Origin: Candidatus Binatia bacterium
GTDB lineage: Bacteria > Desulfobacterota > Binatia > Bin18
Direction of reading: 5' to 3'
NCBI GenBank assembly: GCA_951812575.1
Contig: OX638322.1
Location: 3,037,925-3,101,924, forward strand
DNA length: 64,000 nucleotides
Part shown: piece after piece, positions 7,431 to 15,962 of the stretch
How positions within the stretch are numbered: the first letter of the stretch is position 1
Layout: each line of letters begins with the position of its first letter
Program-made: the position numbers and the translations under genes
Notes under the pieces: generated by a model
The model's database searches: none
What the model was told of the DNA's origin: nothing
What the model saw: the letters and a program-made list of their open reading frames with translations, nothing else

Positions 7431-7572
7431 GTCGTCTCTCCTGTTTGTACGCCTGCCAGCAGGCCTGAGCGGTGGCAGTGTCGCGGGCTTGGCGAGCCTT
7501 CGTTCCCCCGTCTAGTAGAAGTACCAAGGTGTTCCCCAGTGTAACAGAGCGGTCCAGTACAAACGTGCTCAT
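7402..7572 (-). pseudogene. Chimeric toxin fossil: VapC N-terminus fused to HigB-like toxin C-terminus
   Basis: A 56-codon open frame from ATG 7572 to TGA 7404-7402. Residues 1-12 (MSTFVLDRSVTL) match the VapC start at 6830. Residues about 15-45 read LVLLLDGGTKARQARD then TATAQACWQAYKQERR. This resembles the C-terminal end of RelE/HigB-like addiction-module killer proteins (typically ...ILLCGGDKSTQ-RDI-A...), the normal upstream partner of the antidote gene at 7146-7430. The frame runs into the antidote's 5' end and stops there. Both toxin halves are too short to work. Illegitimate recombination between neighbouring modules is the simplest origin. Confidence 0.65.
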
Positions 7573-7625
7573 CGGCGACCCGCATCACGCAGAGCTTTCC
7601 AACCAAGACCGTCCAGATTCACTCC
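7570..7625 (-). pseudogene. vapB C-terminal fossil (second VapBC copy)
   Basis: Bases 7541-7625 align without gaps to 6802-6886, the vapB/vapC junction, with roughly 85% identity. On the minus strand the vapB part reads LDGLGWKALRDAGRR then stop, against LDGLDWKALRDTGRR in the intact gene, and keeps the ATGA overlap with the chimeric vapC start. The upstream part of this vapB copy is gone; the hicA gene begins divergently about 90 bases away. Confidence 0.75.
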
Positions 7626-7713
7626 CCTGTGAGATCAGACGGTGTTTTTGAGGGCTGCATCTGAGAGAGGCTCGGGGTTGAATGCGTACAAAAATGAACG
7701 CATATTGGGAAGT

Positions 7714-7908
7714 ATGAACGGAAGGCAGTTCATACGGAACGTCCGTAAATGGGCGAAAGCCAAGGGCTTGGACGTCCGTTTTATTGCCTCGGAAGGGCCA
7801 GGCTCGCACGGAACGCTGTATGTAGACAATCGGAAAACCACAGTGAAGGATCGGAAAAAAGACATCGGGAAAGGCCTGCTGAACAAGGCTCGCGGACCTC
7901 TGCATTGA
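7714..7908 (+). CDS. hicA: HicA-like mRNA interferase toxin
   Basis: From ATG 7714 the protein is 64 aa: MNGRQFIRNVRKWAKAKGLDV, then SEGPGSHGTLYVDNRKTTV and a lysine-rich end. The dsRBD-like layout and the GSHGT motif with the catalytic His match HicA toxins. A longer reading from 7642 adds 24 residues without family similarity. GGGA lies about 4-5 bases before ATG 7714. The hicB antitoxin follows 40 bases downstream. HicA degrades mRNA and is neutralised by HicB. Confidence 0.83.
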   Translation: MNGRQFIRNVRKWAKAKGLDVRFIASEGPGSHGTLYVDNRKTTVKDRKKDIGKGLLNKARGPLH

Positions 7909-7948
7909 GAAGGACGAATTCCCGTGAAAATGAAGGAGTGGTACACCT

Positions 7949-8386
7949 ATGCCGAATACGTTCGACTATCCGGTGGAGATCGAACGGGATGAGGACGGCC
8001 GGTTTGTCGTCACGTTCCCGGATTTCGGGTGGGGGGCGACAGATGGAGCGACCCGCGAGGAAGCGCTGGACGAGGCGAAGGACTTGCTGCGGGAGCTGAT
8101 CGCGACGACGATCCGCGAGGGCCAAGCCCTGCCCGAGCCGTCACGCGCCAGCAAACGGCGACCGCTGGTCGTCCCACCGTTGCAGATCGCCCTGAAAGCG
8201 GCATTATACGAAACCTGTCGCCAGACCAACCGCTCGCAACGCCGTCTCGCCCGCGATTTGGCCGTTGCCGAAAGCGAGGTGCGGCGGATGCTGAATCCGG
8301 ACCATGCGACCAAGGCGGGCACGATAGACGCGGTCTTGCGTCAGCTCGGTACACGGATCTCCCTGACCGTTGAGAAGGCTGCGTAG
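7949..8386 (+). CDS. hicB: HicB-family antitoxin
   Basis: A 145-aa protein. The N-terminal degenerate RNase-H-like domain, FDYPVEIERDEDGRFVVTFPDF, is followed by GATREEALDEAKDLLRELI. The C-terminal DNA-binding region is SQRRLARDLAVAESEVRRMLNPDHATKAGTIDAVLRQLG. This is the HicB partial-RNaseH plus HTH architecture. AAGGAG lies before the ATG. It pairs with hicA just upstream (gap 40 bases) and should bind the toxin and repress the pair's promoter. Confidence 0.9.
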   Translation: MPNTFDYPVEIERDEDGRFVVTFPDFGWGATDGATREEALDEAKDLLRELIATTIREGQALPEPSRASKRRPLVVPPLQIALKAALYETCRQTNRSQRRLARDLAVAESEVRRMLNPDHATKAGTIDAVLRQLGTRISLTVEKAA

Positions 8387-8478
8387 ACGCAATCCCACCC
8401 CCCAAGAGGCCCAGGCGAAGGAGATCGGATCGTTGTGGGCGGTCTGAGCGTTATGGGTCCAGCCTGCCACTCGCGGCG

Positions 8479-8676
8479 TCAACTCGGGAACAGGAGTTGC
8501 AGGTAGACCATTCCGGTCAGGCTTAAAACGAAAAAGAGCAGCATGCCGCCTAAGAGCGCCAGAGGCCGGAGCGGCCTGCGCGAAGGAAACCCGCGACGGC
8601 CGGCCAGGAGCAACCACAGGCTGAATATCCACACGATGCACAGCACCAGGCCGATGAGGTGAGATAAAAGAGACAT
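8479..8676 (-). CDS. Small two-TM membrane protein, unknown
   Basis: From ATG 8676 a 65-aa product has two hydrophobic segments (about residues 4-24 and 38-60) separated by a basic loop, RRGFPSRRPLR. The same frame continues upstream to 8847, but those residues are polar, show no family features and overlap the divergent yceD-like gene. No clear Shine-Dalgarno is seen. I do not recognise it. The clean two-helix hairpin is the only support that it is coding. Confidence 0.4.
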   Translation of the reverse strand: MSLLSHLIGLVLCIVWIFSLWLLLAGRRGFPSRRPLRPLALLGGMLLFFVLSLTGMVYLQLLFPS

Positions 8677-8841
8677 GGGGCTGAGAGCATATACCGACGG
8701 CGAACGTGACGGCAACGAAGCTGACGCCGAAAAAGCGTCGGAGCGAGTCGGCAGAGGGGCGATTTCGAGCGCTCGGATCTCGGTGTGATTGCGTTGCATT
8801 GCAGTGCGTTTCACTATACATTCCCCCAGATAGGTGAAGGC

Positions 8842-9429
8842 GTGCAAATCCTCGTTGAAAATATCGGTTCGTCCCCGACCGCGGTCCAGTTTGATGAGGA
8901 TGCTCAGACGCTGAACCGATTCCTAAGCCATCGTCCGGGGCGTGATGGGGGCGAGTATCGATTGACGGGTCCGCTGCGGGTTGCGCTGCACTATATGCGT
9001 TCCGGCGAAGACCTCTTGTTTGACGGTACGCTGAGCGCCGACCTGGCCGGGCAGTGTGCCCGTTGCCTCGAAGAGTTTCCGCTGGCATTGAGTCGTCCCT
9101 TCTCCTGGGTGCTCCTGCCGGCCAGTCCGCAGGGGGCTCCTGGTCGCGAAACCGAACTGAACCAGGAAGACTTGGCCGCCAGCTTTTATAGTGGGGATAC
9201 GGTTGATGTGTCGCTCCTGGTTCGCGAGCAGTTTTTCTTATCGCTGCCGAGCTACCCGCTGTGTCAGGAGACGTGTAAAGGGCTGTGTGAACAGTGTGGG
9301 GTGAATCTCAACAGCGAAGGGTGCTCCTGTTCGCCCGGATGGACGGACCCGCGTCTCGCCGCCCTTGCGACCCTCCGCCTGCCTACACAGCGGGCGTCTT
9401 CTGAGAAGACAGAAAAAGCCCACTCCTAG
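8842..9429 (+). CDS. yceD: YceD/DUF177 family protein (rRNA accumulation factor)
   Basis: A protein of 195 aa from GTG 8842. The start is chosen because AGGTG lies 5 bases upstream and MQILVENI matches the family's beta-strand beginning; an in-frame upstream ATG at 8785 adds 19 unrelated residues. It shows the CARCLEEFPLAL cysteine pair and a second set (CQETCKGLCEQCGVNLN, CSC) typical of DUF177. YceD is linked to 23S rRNA processing and is nearly always encoded just before rpmF, as here (rpmF ATG 31 bases downstream). It begins the rpmF-plsX-fab operon. Confidence 0.87.
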   Translation: MQILVENIGSSPTAVQFDEDAQTLNRFLSHRPGRDGGEYRLTGPLRVALHYMRSGEDLLFDGTLSADLAGQCARCLEEFPLALSRPFSWVLLPASPQGAPGRETELNQEDLAASFYSGDTVDVSLLVREQFFLSLPSYPLCQETCKGLCEQCGVNLNSEGCSCSPGWTDPRLAALATLRLPTQRASSEKTEKAHS

Positions 9430-9459
9430 CGTGTATATTCATAGAAGGAAGAGAAAGTT

Positions 9460-9642
9460 ATGGCTGTACCAAAGCGCAAAACGTCAAAGTCAAAACGCAA
9501 CCAACGTCGTGCTCACCACGCGCTTGTTGTCACACAGTGGTCAATCTGTTCCCAGTGCGGGGACCCGGTTCTGCCCCACCGTATCTGTGGCACCTGCGGC
9601 TACTACCGCGGGCGGCAGGTGATGACGATCGAAGAAGAGTAG
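9460..9642 (+). CDS. rpmF: 50S ribosomal protein L32
   Basis: A 60-aa bL32: [20 protein letters not shown] is the canonical start, followed by a four-cysteine zinc ribbon ([18 protein letters not shown]). Four cysteines mean the zinc-binding C+ form. It sits between yceD and plsX, the classic link between ribosome and lipid synthesis genes. GGAAGAGAAAG precedes the ATG. Confidence 0.97.
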   Translation: MAVPKRKTSKSKRNQRRAHHALVVTQWSICSQCGDPVLPHRICGTCGYYRGRQVMTIEEE

Positions 9643-9709
9643 CCTCCCATGCGTCGTACTGAGGAGGACTTCCCTCCTGCCGGGGAAGAGCGACGGTGAG
9701 CAGCCCACC

Positions 9710-10885
9710 ATGCATATCGCGCTAGATGCCATGGGGGGTGATCTGGCTCCCCAAGCCGCTGTTGCCGGAGCCGTCCAGGCCGCCCAGGAGTACGGGGTCT
9801 CACTGCTCCTCGTTGGGGATCAGGAAAGGGTTCGACACGAGCTCCGCCGGAACGGACAGCGAGAGTCCTCTCAGCTCGTTATCCAGCACGCGAGCGAGGT
9901 CATTGAGATGGGAGATTCTCCTGTCGCGGCTCTGCGCCGCAAGCGTGACTCCTCTCTGCGCGTCGCCTTTACTCAGGTTAAAGACGGAAAAGCCGGTGCT
10001 GTGGTGAGTGCCGGGAATTCGGGCGCCGTGCTCGGTCTGGCGGTCACCAGGCTCGGTTGCCTGCCCGATGTCGAGCGCCCGGCTATTGTCACGGTCGTGC
10101 CCGCCCTGAGCGGCCGCACCTGTCTGGTTGACGCTGGGGCCAATGTTGAGTGTAAACCCGTACACCTGGTGCAGTTTGCCATTATGGGCGAGGTCTACGC
10201 CCGGGTCGTGCGGGGCATTCGGAGTCCTCGGGTTGGCGTCCTGAGTAACGGCGAGGAGGACTCAAAAGGGACCGAAACAACACGAGCCGCCCACACTGTC
10301 CTCTCCAGGCTGCCCCTCAACTACATCGGTTATATTGAAGGCCGCGAGCTCAATAATGGCGGGGTCGACGTCGCGGTCACCGACGGATTTACCGGGAATA
10401 TCGCGCTCAAGACGATGGAGGGATTTTATGACTTTACCCAAGGTCAGCTCCGCTCCCTCTTCTCGTCAAGCTGGCGCGGGAAGCTGGCCTTTCTGCTGCT
10501 CAAGCGCTCGTTTGCCGATTTGCGAGCCAGCATTGATTACGACGAAGTCGGAGGCGCCCCACTCCTGGGCACGGATGGCGTGACCATTATTGCGCACGGA
10601 TCGTCTTCACCCAAGGCGATCAAGAACGCCATTCGGGTTGCCCACGAATCGCTCCAGCGCGGGGTGAACCGGCACATTACCGAAAGCTTGCAGCGGCTAC
10701 CAGACCTGGAAGCGCTGACTGCGGACGGCCGCGGACGCAGAATCTGGTCGCAACTTCGCCAGAAATTCCGTCCGACCAAAGACGCCGCAGCAGAAGCCGG
10801 AACACCCGCCGCGCCCGACAAGATCGGCCCACCCAACCGGCACGATAAGCGTGACGAAACAGAGCCGTCGGAGCCTGCCGAATGA
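9710..10885 (+). CDS. plsX: Phosphate acyltransferase PlsX
   Basis: A 391-aa PlsX, which makes acyl-phosphate from acyl-ACP for phosphatidic acid synthesis at the membrane. The start MHIALDAMGGDLAPQAAV is diagnostic. VSAGNSGAVLGLA near residue 100, NVECKPVHLVQFAIMG and DGFTGNIALKTMEG are further family blocks. The last about 50 residues are a charged, Pro/Ala-rich tail beyond the usual 330-345 aa. Its stop overlaps the fabD start (ATGA). fabH, which usually follows plsX, is absent. Confidence 0.96.
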   Translation: MHIALDAMGGDLAPQAAVAGAVQAAQEYGVSLLLVGDQERVRHELRRNGQRESSQLVIQHASEVIEMGDSPVAALRRKRDSSLRVAFTQVKDGKAGAVVSAGNSGAVLGLAVTRLGCLPDVERPAIVTVVPALSGRTCLVDAGANVECKPVHLVQFAIMGEVYARVVRGIRSPRVGVLSNGEEDSKGTETTRAAHTVLSRLPLNYIGYIEGRELNNGGVDVAVTDGFTGNIALKTMEGFYDFTQGQLRSLFSSSWRGKLAFLLLKRSFADLRASIDYDEVGGAPLLGTDGVTIIAHGSSSPKAIKNAIRVAHESLQRGVNRHITESLQRLPDLEALTADGRGRRIWSQLRQKFRPTKDAAAEAGTPAAPDKIGPPNRHDKRDETEPSEPAE

Positions 10886-11820
10886 GTCGTCCGCTGGCCT
10901 TTCTTTTCCCTGGGCAAGGGTCTCAGACCGTCGGCATGGGACGCGCCCTGGTGGAGCGGTTTCCCGTGGCCGCCGAGGTGTTTGCCGAGGCGGATGCCGC
11001 CCTGGGGTTCTCGTTGTCCACGCTGTGTTTTGAGGGGCCGGAAGAAGACCTCATCCTGACCCACAACACGCAACCCGCCATTGTCACAACCAGCGTTGCC
11101 GCCTGGCGGGCGCTGGCCCAGGAGGTGGACCTGCAACCGGTCTGCGTTGCCGGCCACAGTTTAGGCGAGTACTCGGCTCTGGTTGCGGCTGGCGCGCTCG
11201 ACTTCGCCGATGCCGTCCGTATCGTGCGGGAGCGCGGCCGCCTGATGCAGGCGGCCGTCCCGCCCGGGGTGGGTGCAATGGCGGCCCTGTTTGGCCTGTC
11301 CGAGCAGGTTGTCGCAGAGGTGTGCACGGAAGCGGCGCAGGGTGCAGTTGTCTCTGCGGCGAATTTGAACGGGGGCGACCAGGTGGTCATCGCCGGTCAT
11401 GCCGGAGCGGTGCAAAGAGCCGTGGCCGGTGCCAAGGCGCGTGGGGCAAAACGGGCGGTCGAACTTGCGGTGAGCGCGCCTTTTCACTGTGCCCTCATGG
11501 CCCCGGCTGCGGAGGGGCTGGCACGCGTCCTCGAACCGAGAACCGTCCGTCCGCTGAGGGTTGGGGTGATTGCCAATGCCACGGCCGCAGTCAACCGGGC
11601 TGCGGAGCAGGTCAAAGACCTGCTGGTCCGACAAGTCACGGCGCCCGTCCGCTGGGAAGAAAGCATGCAGCGGGTGCGAGACCTCGGCTGTGAGGGAGCG
11701 GTGGAACTGGGAGCGGGGCGCGTCCTCAGCGGTTTGTTCAAACGCATCGATCGGAAGTTCCCGTGCGTTTCTGTGAGCGATCCCGATAGCTTGATCGCCA
11801 GCCTGGAGCTGTTGCGCTAA
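10882..11820 (+). CDS. fabD: Malonyl-CoA:ACP transacylase FabD
   Basis: A 312-aa FabD that moves malonyl from CoA to ACP for fatty acid synthesis. Visible motifs are FLFPGQGSQTVGMG at the N-terminus, the nucleophile elbow GHSLGEYSAL (Ser about residue 93), the substrate Arg in RERGRLMQ and the catalytic His in APFHCALM. It overlaps plsX by 4 bases and fabG by 1 base (TAATG), indicating translational coupling. Confidence 0.96.
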   Translation: MSRPLAFLFPGQGSQTVGMGRALVERFPVAAEVFAEADAALGFSLSTLCFEGPEEDLILTHNTQPAIVTTSVAAWRALAQEVDLQPVCVAGHSLGEYSALVAAGALDFADAVRIVRERGRLMQAAVPPGVGAMAALFGLSEQVVAEVCTEAAQGAVVSAANLNGGDQVVIAGHAGAVQRAVAGAKARGAKRAVELAVSAPFHCALMAPAAEGLARVLEPRTVRPLRVGVIANATAAVNRAAEQVKDLLVRQVTAPVRWEESMQRVRDLGCEGAVELGAGRVLSGLFKRIDRKFPCVSVSDPDSLIASLELLR

Positions 11821-12587
11821 TGGGCGCGGACGCAAGCGGCCGCGGCGGCTTGGACGGACTCATCGCTTTGGTGACCGGCGCCTCACGTGGGATTGGCCGC
11901 GCGGTCGCGGAACGTCTGGCTCAAGACGGTGCGACCGTGGTGATTAACTATGTCAAGAATCGGGCCGCGGCTGAGGATGTCCGCGCTGGTATTGAGGCCC
12001 GCAACGGACGGGCCGAGGTCTGTCAATTTGACATCGCCGACGGCGTTGCTGTCACAAGCGCAACGCGAGATATTCTTGAGCAGCAGGGGAAAATAGACAT
12101 CCTGGTCAATAATGCCGGCATGTCGATTGATACGCTGCTGGTACGGCTCAAGGAAGACGAGTGGGAATCCGTCCTCAATACGAATTTGACCGGCGTCTTT
12201 CGCTGTACAAAGGCGGTCACTCGCTCCATGATGAAGCAGCGCTTTGGTCGGATTATTAACCTGACGTCCGTTGTCGCCCAAACCGGGAATACCGGACAAG
12301 CGGCCTATTCAGCCGCAAAAGCCGGTATCATTGGTTTTACCAAGACGATGGCGAAGGAGCTCGCCTCACGGTCGATTACGGTGAATGCCGTCGCCCCAGG
12401 GTTTATTGAGACCGATATGACCAGGTCCTTGCCAGAAGAGGCGAAAACAGGATATCTGAGCCATATTCCCGCTGGCCGTTGGGGAAGGGTTGAGGAAGTT
12501 GCCGACACGGTAGCGTTCTTGGCAGACCCCCGAGCGGGCTATATCACTGGACAGATCATTAACGTCAATGGCGGCATGTATATGTAG
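11820..12587 (+). CDS. fabG: 3-oxoacyl-ACP reductase FabG
   Basis: A 255-aa short-chain dehydrogenase. The NADP-binding TGASRGIGRAVAERL lies near residue 20, NNAG follows, and the catalytic Ser-Tyr-Lys set is in INLTSVVAQ and YSAAKAG. FETDMT-like IETDMTRSLP and the end GQIINVNGGMYM are typical FabG. About 10 extra N-terminal residues (MGADASGRGG) precede the fold. A hairpin follows at 12590-12610 before acpP. Confidence 0.94.
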   Translation: MGADASGRGGLDGLIALVTGASRGIGRAVAERLAQDGATVVINYVKNRAAAEDVRAGIEARNGRAEVCQFDIADGVAVTSATRDILEQQGKIDILVNNAGMSIDTLLVRLKEDEWESVLNTNLTGVFRCTKAVTRSMMKQRFGRIINLTSVVAQTGNTGQAAYSAAKAGIIGFTKTMAKELASRSITVNAVAPGFIETDMTRSLPEEAKTGYLSHIPAGRWGRVEEVADTVAFLADPRAGYITGQIINVNGGMYM

Positions 12588-12589
12588 CT

Positions 12590-12610
12590 GGAGTTGGTTC
12601 GGCCAACTCC
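12590..12610 (+). promoter_or_regulatory. Stem-loop between fabG and acpP
   Basis: GGAGTTGG (12590-12597) pairs with CCAACTCC (12603-12610) around a TTCGG loop. There is no U-tract, so it is not a simple terminator. Placed immediately after the fabG stop, it could stabilise or process the transcript so that acpP is made in excess, a role inferred from position only. Confidence 0.55.
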
Positions 12611-12650
12611 TCAGAGACCGCCGAGCGACAGGAGAGAGGAGGTCCCGGCT

Positions 12651-12890
12651 ATGGCAGAAGCTTCGACCGAGGCACGTGTCAAGGAAATTATTTGTGAGCA
12701 ATTGGGTGTGAGTGAGGATGAGGTCAGCCTGGATTCTTCGTTTATCGAAGATCTTGGCGCGGACTCGCTGGATATTGTCGAGCTCGTGATGGCGCTGGAA
12801 GAAGAGTACGATACCGAAATCTCTGACGAACAGGCGGAAAAGATTCGGACGGTCCGGAACGTTATCGACTATATCGAAAGCCAAAAATAG
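12651..12890 (+). CDS. acpP: Acyl carrier protein
   Basis: A 79-aa ACP from ATG 12651, chosen because GAGAGGAGG sits 7-8 bases upstream; a longer in-frame reading from 12594 adds unrelated residues. The phosphopantetheine site is [10 protein letters not shown] with the modified Ser. The protein is strongly acidic, as usual. A rho-independent terminator follows at 12929-12964. fabF, the usual next gene, is missing and glyA follows instead. Confidence 0.96.
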   Translation: MAEASTEARVKEIICEQLGVSEDEVSLDSSFIEDLGADSLDIVELVMALEEEYDTEISDEQAEKIRTVRNVIDYIESQK

Positions 12891-12928
12891 CCGGCCGTAT
12901 ACGGGCTCAGGAGTGTCCAGACCGAAAG

Positions 12929-12964
12929 AATCGCAGTGGTCTCTCCGGAGCCCTGCGATTTTTC
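12929..12964 (+). terminator. Rho-independent terminator after acpP
   Basis: AATCGCAG (12929-12936) pairs with CTGCGATT (12953-12960) around a loop that can fold further (CTCC/GGAG), followed by TTTTTCT. It ends the yceD-to-acpP transcript, so glyA onward needs its own promoter or read-through. Confidence 0.8.
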
Positions 12965-13034
12965 TATATCTATGAGGAGAAAGGGAACGGTTCGCTGTGA
13001 AAACCGTCGTAGGGGAGGGAGAAGGAGCACCGGT

Positions 13035-14294
13035 ATGACAAGTCAGCTCGCCCAGCACGACCCTGATGTCTACGCCGCCATTCAAGAGGAGACGCGACGC
13101 CAGGAGTACAACCTGGAGCTCATCGCCTCAGAGAATGTGGTGAGCGAGGCTGTGCTGGAGGCGCAGGGGTCCGTGCTCACGAATAAGTATGCGGAAGGCT
13201 ATCCCCGGAAGCGCTACTACGGTGGCTGCGAGTATGTGGATGTGGTCGAACAGCTCGCCATTGACCGTGCCAAGGCGCTGTTCGGTGCCGAGCACGTTAA
13301 TGTCCAGCCGCACTCCGGAGCCCAGGCCAATATGGCCGCCTATTTCTCTCAGCTCCAGCCGGGAGATACCATCCTGAGCATGAATTTATCGCACGGGGGT
13401 CATCTCACGCACGGCAGTCCGGTCAATTTTTCCGGGAAATTTTTTCAGGTCGTCCCCTATGGCGTCCGGGAGGACAACCAACGGATTGACTACGCCGAGA
13501 TTGCGGCGCTTGCGCGTCAACATCGGCCTCAGATGATCGTAGCCGGACACAGTGCCTATCCACGCCAGATTGACACGGCACCCTTTCGCGACATTGCCGA
13601 TGAGGTTGGGGCGCTGTTGATGGTCGATATTGCCCACTTTGCCGGGCTGGTGGCTGCCGGGCTGCACCCCTCTCCCGTGCCGTATGCCGATCTGGTCACG
13701 ACCACGACCCATAAGACGCTACGCGGGCCACGCGGTGGGATGATTATGTGCCGCCAGGATTTGGCCAAGAGCGTGAATTCGTCCGTCTTTCCCGGTAATC
13801 AGGGCGGACCGCTGATGCATGTGATTGCGGCCAAGGCCGTGGCGCTGAAGGAAGCGGCCACACCGGAGTTTCGAGCCTACCAGCAGCAGATTATCACCAA
13901 TGCGCAAGCCCTGGCCGCCAGTCTCGTCCGGCGCGGGTTTCGCCTGGTCTCGGGCGGCACGGAGAACCATCTGATGCTGCTCGACCTGCGCGAGACCGAA
14001 CTGACCGGCAAAGTGGCCCAGGAGACCCTGGATCAGGCGCGGATTACGGTCAATAAAAACGCGATCCCGTTTGATACGCGCTCTCCCTTTGTGACCAGCG
14101 GGGTTCGTATTGGCACACCAGCGGTGACGAGTCGGGGTATGAAAGAAGCTGAGATGGATCACATTGCCGACCTTATTGCCCGTGCCCTGCAGCGAGTTGG
14201 CGACGAGCGGGGACTGACCGCTATTGGTGAAGAGGTCCGTGAGCTGTGCCAGCAGTTCCCCGTCTATGCCCACCGGGTTGCGCGGATGGCCTAA
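13035..14294 (+). CDS. glyA: Serine hydroxymethyltransferase
   Basis: A 419-aa GlyA from ATG 13035 (GGGAGAAGGAG upstream); the longer reading from 12936 would run through the acpP terminator and is rejected. PLP enzyme converting serine and tetrahydrofolate to glycine and methylene-THF. Motifs: [45 protein letters not shown] and the Lys-containing [14 protein letters not shown]. Length and end are normal. NrdR follows 61 bases on. Confidence 0.97.
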   Translation: MTSQLAQHDPDVYAAIQEETRRQEYNLELIASENVVSEAVLEAQGSVLTNKYAEGYPRKRYYGGCEYVDVVEQLAIDRAKALFGAEHVNVQPHSGAQANMAAYFSQLQPGDTILSMNLSHGGHLTHGSPVNFSGKFFQVVPYGVREDNQRIDYAEIAALARQHRPQMIVAGHSAYPRQIDTAPFRDIADEVGALLMVDIAHFAGLVAAGLHPSPVPYADLVTTTTHKTLRGPRGGMIMCRQDLAKSVNSSVFPGNQGGPLMHVIAAKAVALKEAATPEFRAYQQQIITNAQALAASLVRRGFRLVSGGTENHLMLLDLRETELTGKVAQETLDQARITVNKNAIPFDTRSPFVTSGVRIGTPAVTSRGMKEAEMDHIADLIARALQRVGDERGLTAIGEEVRELCQQFPVYAHRVARMA

Positions 14295-14355
14295 GCTGAA
14301 ACGGAGAGCACGAATTGTCAGGTGATAGCGTGAGCCCCGCTCCCCCCCGCAGCGT

Positions 14356-14865
14356 ATGAAGTGTCCCTTTTGTTCCCATCTGGAAAGTCGCGTCATCGAT
14401 TCTCGTTTGAGTCGGGAGGGCGATGTCACCCGCCGGCGGCGGGAGTGTGAGGAGTGTGAGCGACGCTTTACGACGTATGAGCGGGTTGAAGAAATTTTAC
14501 CCCTGGTCGTAAAGAAGGACGGGCGGCGGGAGCCATATGATCGGCTGAAAATTATCACCGGCCTCAAAAAAGCGTGTGAAAAACGTCCGATCAGCATTGA
14601 GACCATAGAAGATATTGCGGACCGCATCGAGCGCACGCTCCAGGGACGGGGCGATAAAGAAATCTCGGGCGCCGTTATTGGCGAAGAAGTCATGCGCCAT
14701 CTGTACGATCTGGACAAGGTGGCCTATGTCCGGTTTTCTTCTGTGTATCGCTCTTTTCAAGATCTGGACGAGTTCATGTCCGAGCTCAGAGACCTCATTC
14801 GGGAACGCAGTGCGGACGACGAAAAACAGGCACGGCGCGCGGAGCCGGAAAAGCCGCAATCATGA
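14356..14865 (+). CDS. nrdR: Transcriptional repressor NrdR
   Basis: A 169-aa NrdR that represses ribonucleotide reductase genes in response to ATP/dATP. The zinc ribbon [17 protein letters not shown] ... [20 protein letters not shown] is intact with its four cysteines, followed by the ATP-cone domain ([28 protein letters not shown]). The usual length is about 150; the extra residues form a charged C-terminal tail. It overlaps ribD by 4 bases (ATGA). Confidence 0.96.
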   Translation: MKCPFCSHLESRVIDSRLSREGDVTRRRRECEECERRFTTYERVEEILPLVVKKDGRREPYDRLKIITGLKKACEKRPISIETIEDIADRIERTLQGRGDKEISGAVIGEEVMRHLYDLDKVAYVRFSSVYRSFQDLDEFMSELRDLIRERSADDEKQARRAEPEKPQS

Positions 14866-15953
14866 ACACTGATGAGGTGTTTATGCGGCGCGCGGTGGAC
14901 CTGGCCCTGCGGGCGCAGGGGCGGACGAGTCCGAACCCCGTTGTAGGCGCCGTTCTGGTCCGCGGCGGTCGTATTATTGGTGAAGGCTATCATCGTCGGG
15001 CGGGACTGCCGCATGCCGAGATTGAAGCGCTGCGCAAAGCGACCCACCCGGTCCGTGGGGCGACCGTGTACGTTAACCTGGAACCGTGCGCGCACTACGG
15101 CCGAACGCCCCCCTGTACCCAGGCCCTGATTGAGGCGGGTGTCGCTCGGGTGGTGGTAGGTATGACCGACCCCAATCCACGGGTTCGTGGGCGTGGGATT
15201 CGGCGGCTGCGCCGGGCCGGCATTGCGGTCACGACCGGCGTGCTCAAAGAGCTGTGCCAGCGGACCAATGAGGATTTTGCGGTGGCGGTCCAGACCGGAT
15301 TGCCCTTTGTCACCTTGAAATTGGCGGCTTCCCTCGACGGCCGCATCGCGACGGCGAGTGGAGATGCCCGCTGGATCAGCGGAGCGGCATCGCGGCGCAA
15401 AGTCCACGCGTTGCGCAATCAGGTAGACGCGATCTTGGTCGGCGCAGAAACCGTACAAGCCGACGACCCCCAGTTGACGTGTCGCATCCGTGGGGGACGG
15501 GATCCCCTGCGCGTTATTCTCGACGGGCGGCTCAGGATGAGCCCTCAGGCTCAGGTGTGCCGCCTTTCTTCCAAAGCCGCCACCGTGATTGCCACAACGC
15601 GCCGCGCCGCTCAACTCCGGGGTGCCGCTTTCGAGCGGTCCGGCGTTGAAATCCTGACCTTTCCCGGCAAGCGAGGAAAGATTCTGCTCCGGCCGGTGCT
15701 CGAAACCCTGGCCCAGCGCGGGGCAAAGCACGTGCTGATCGAGGGAGGCGGGCAGGTTGCGGCGGTCGCCTTGCACGAAGGGTTGGTACATAAGCTCCTC
15801 TTTTTTTATGGTGCGGTGCTGCTTGGCGGTGATGGACGGGCCATGCTCGCGCCGTTAGGGATTGGACGGGTTGCCGAGGGCATAAAACTCCATACAATGC
15901 AGGTGGACCGCAGTGGGAACGATGTGGTGGTGTCAGGCTATATTCGGACATAA
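14862..15953 (+). CDS. ribD: Bifunctional riboflavin deaminase/reductase RibD
   Basis: A 363-aa RibD catalysing steps 2 and 3 of riboflavin synthesis. The N-terminal cytidine-deaminase domain has the zinc ligands in [10 protein letters not shown] and [16 protein letters not shown]. The reductase domain starts near residue 145 with [16 protein letters not shown], then GDARWISG and EGGGQVAA. The riboflavin synthase gene normally found between ribD and ribBA is not present: only 9 bases separate the two genes. Confidence 0.96.
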   Translation: MNTDEVFMRRAVDLALRAQGRTSPNPVVGAVLVRGGRIIGEGYHRRAGLPHAEIEALRKATHPVRGATVYVNLEPCAHYGRTPPCTQALIEAGVARVVVGMTDPNPRVRGRGIRRLRRAGIAVTTGVLKELCQRTNEDFAVAVQTGLPFVTLKLAASLDGRIATASGDARWISGAASRRKVHALRNQVDAILVGAETVQADDPQLTCRIRGGRDPLRVILDGRLRMSPQAQVCRLSSKAATVIATTRRAAQLRGAAFERSGVEILTFPGKRGKILLRPVLETLAQRGAKHVLIEGGGQVAAVALHEGLVHKLLFFYGAVLLGGDGRAMLAPLGIGRVAEGIKLHTMQVDRSGNDVVVSGYIRT

Positions 15954-15962
15954 GGAGGGGCT

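Noticed and set aside
8204..9088. Long minus-strand frame opposite hicB and the yceD-like gene
   Set aside because: Composition is Arg/Pro/Ser-rich with no family features. It is the antisense shadow of better-supported genes.
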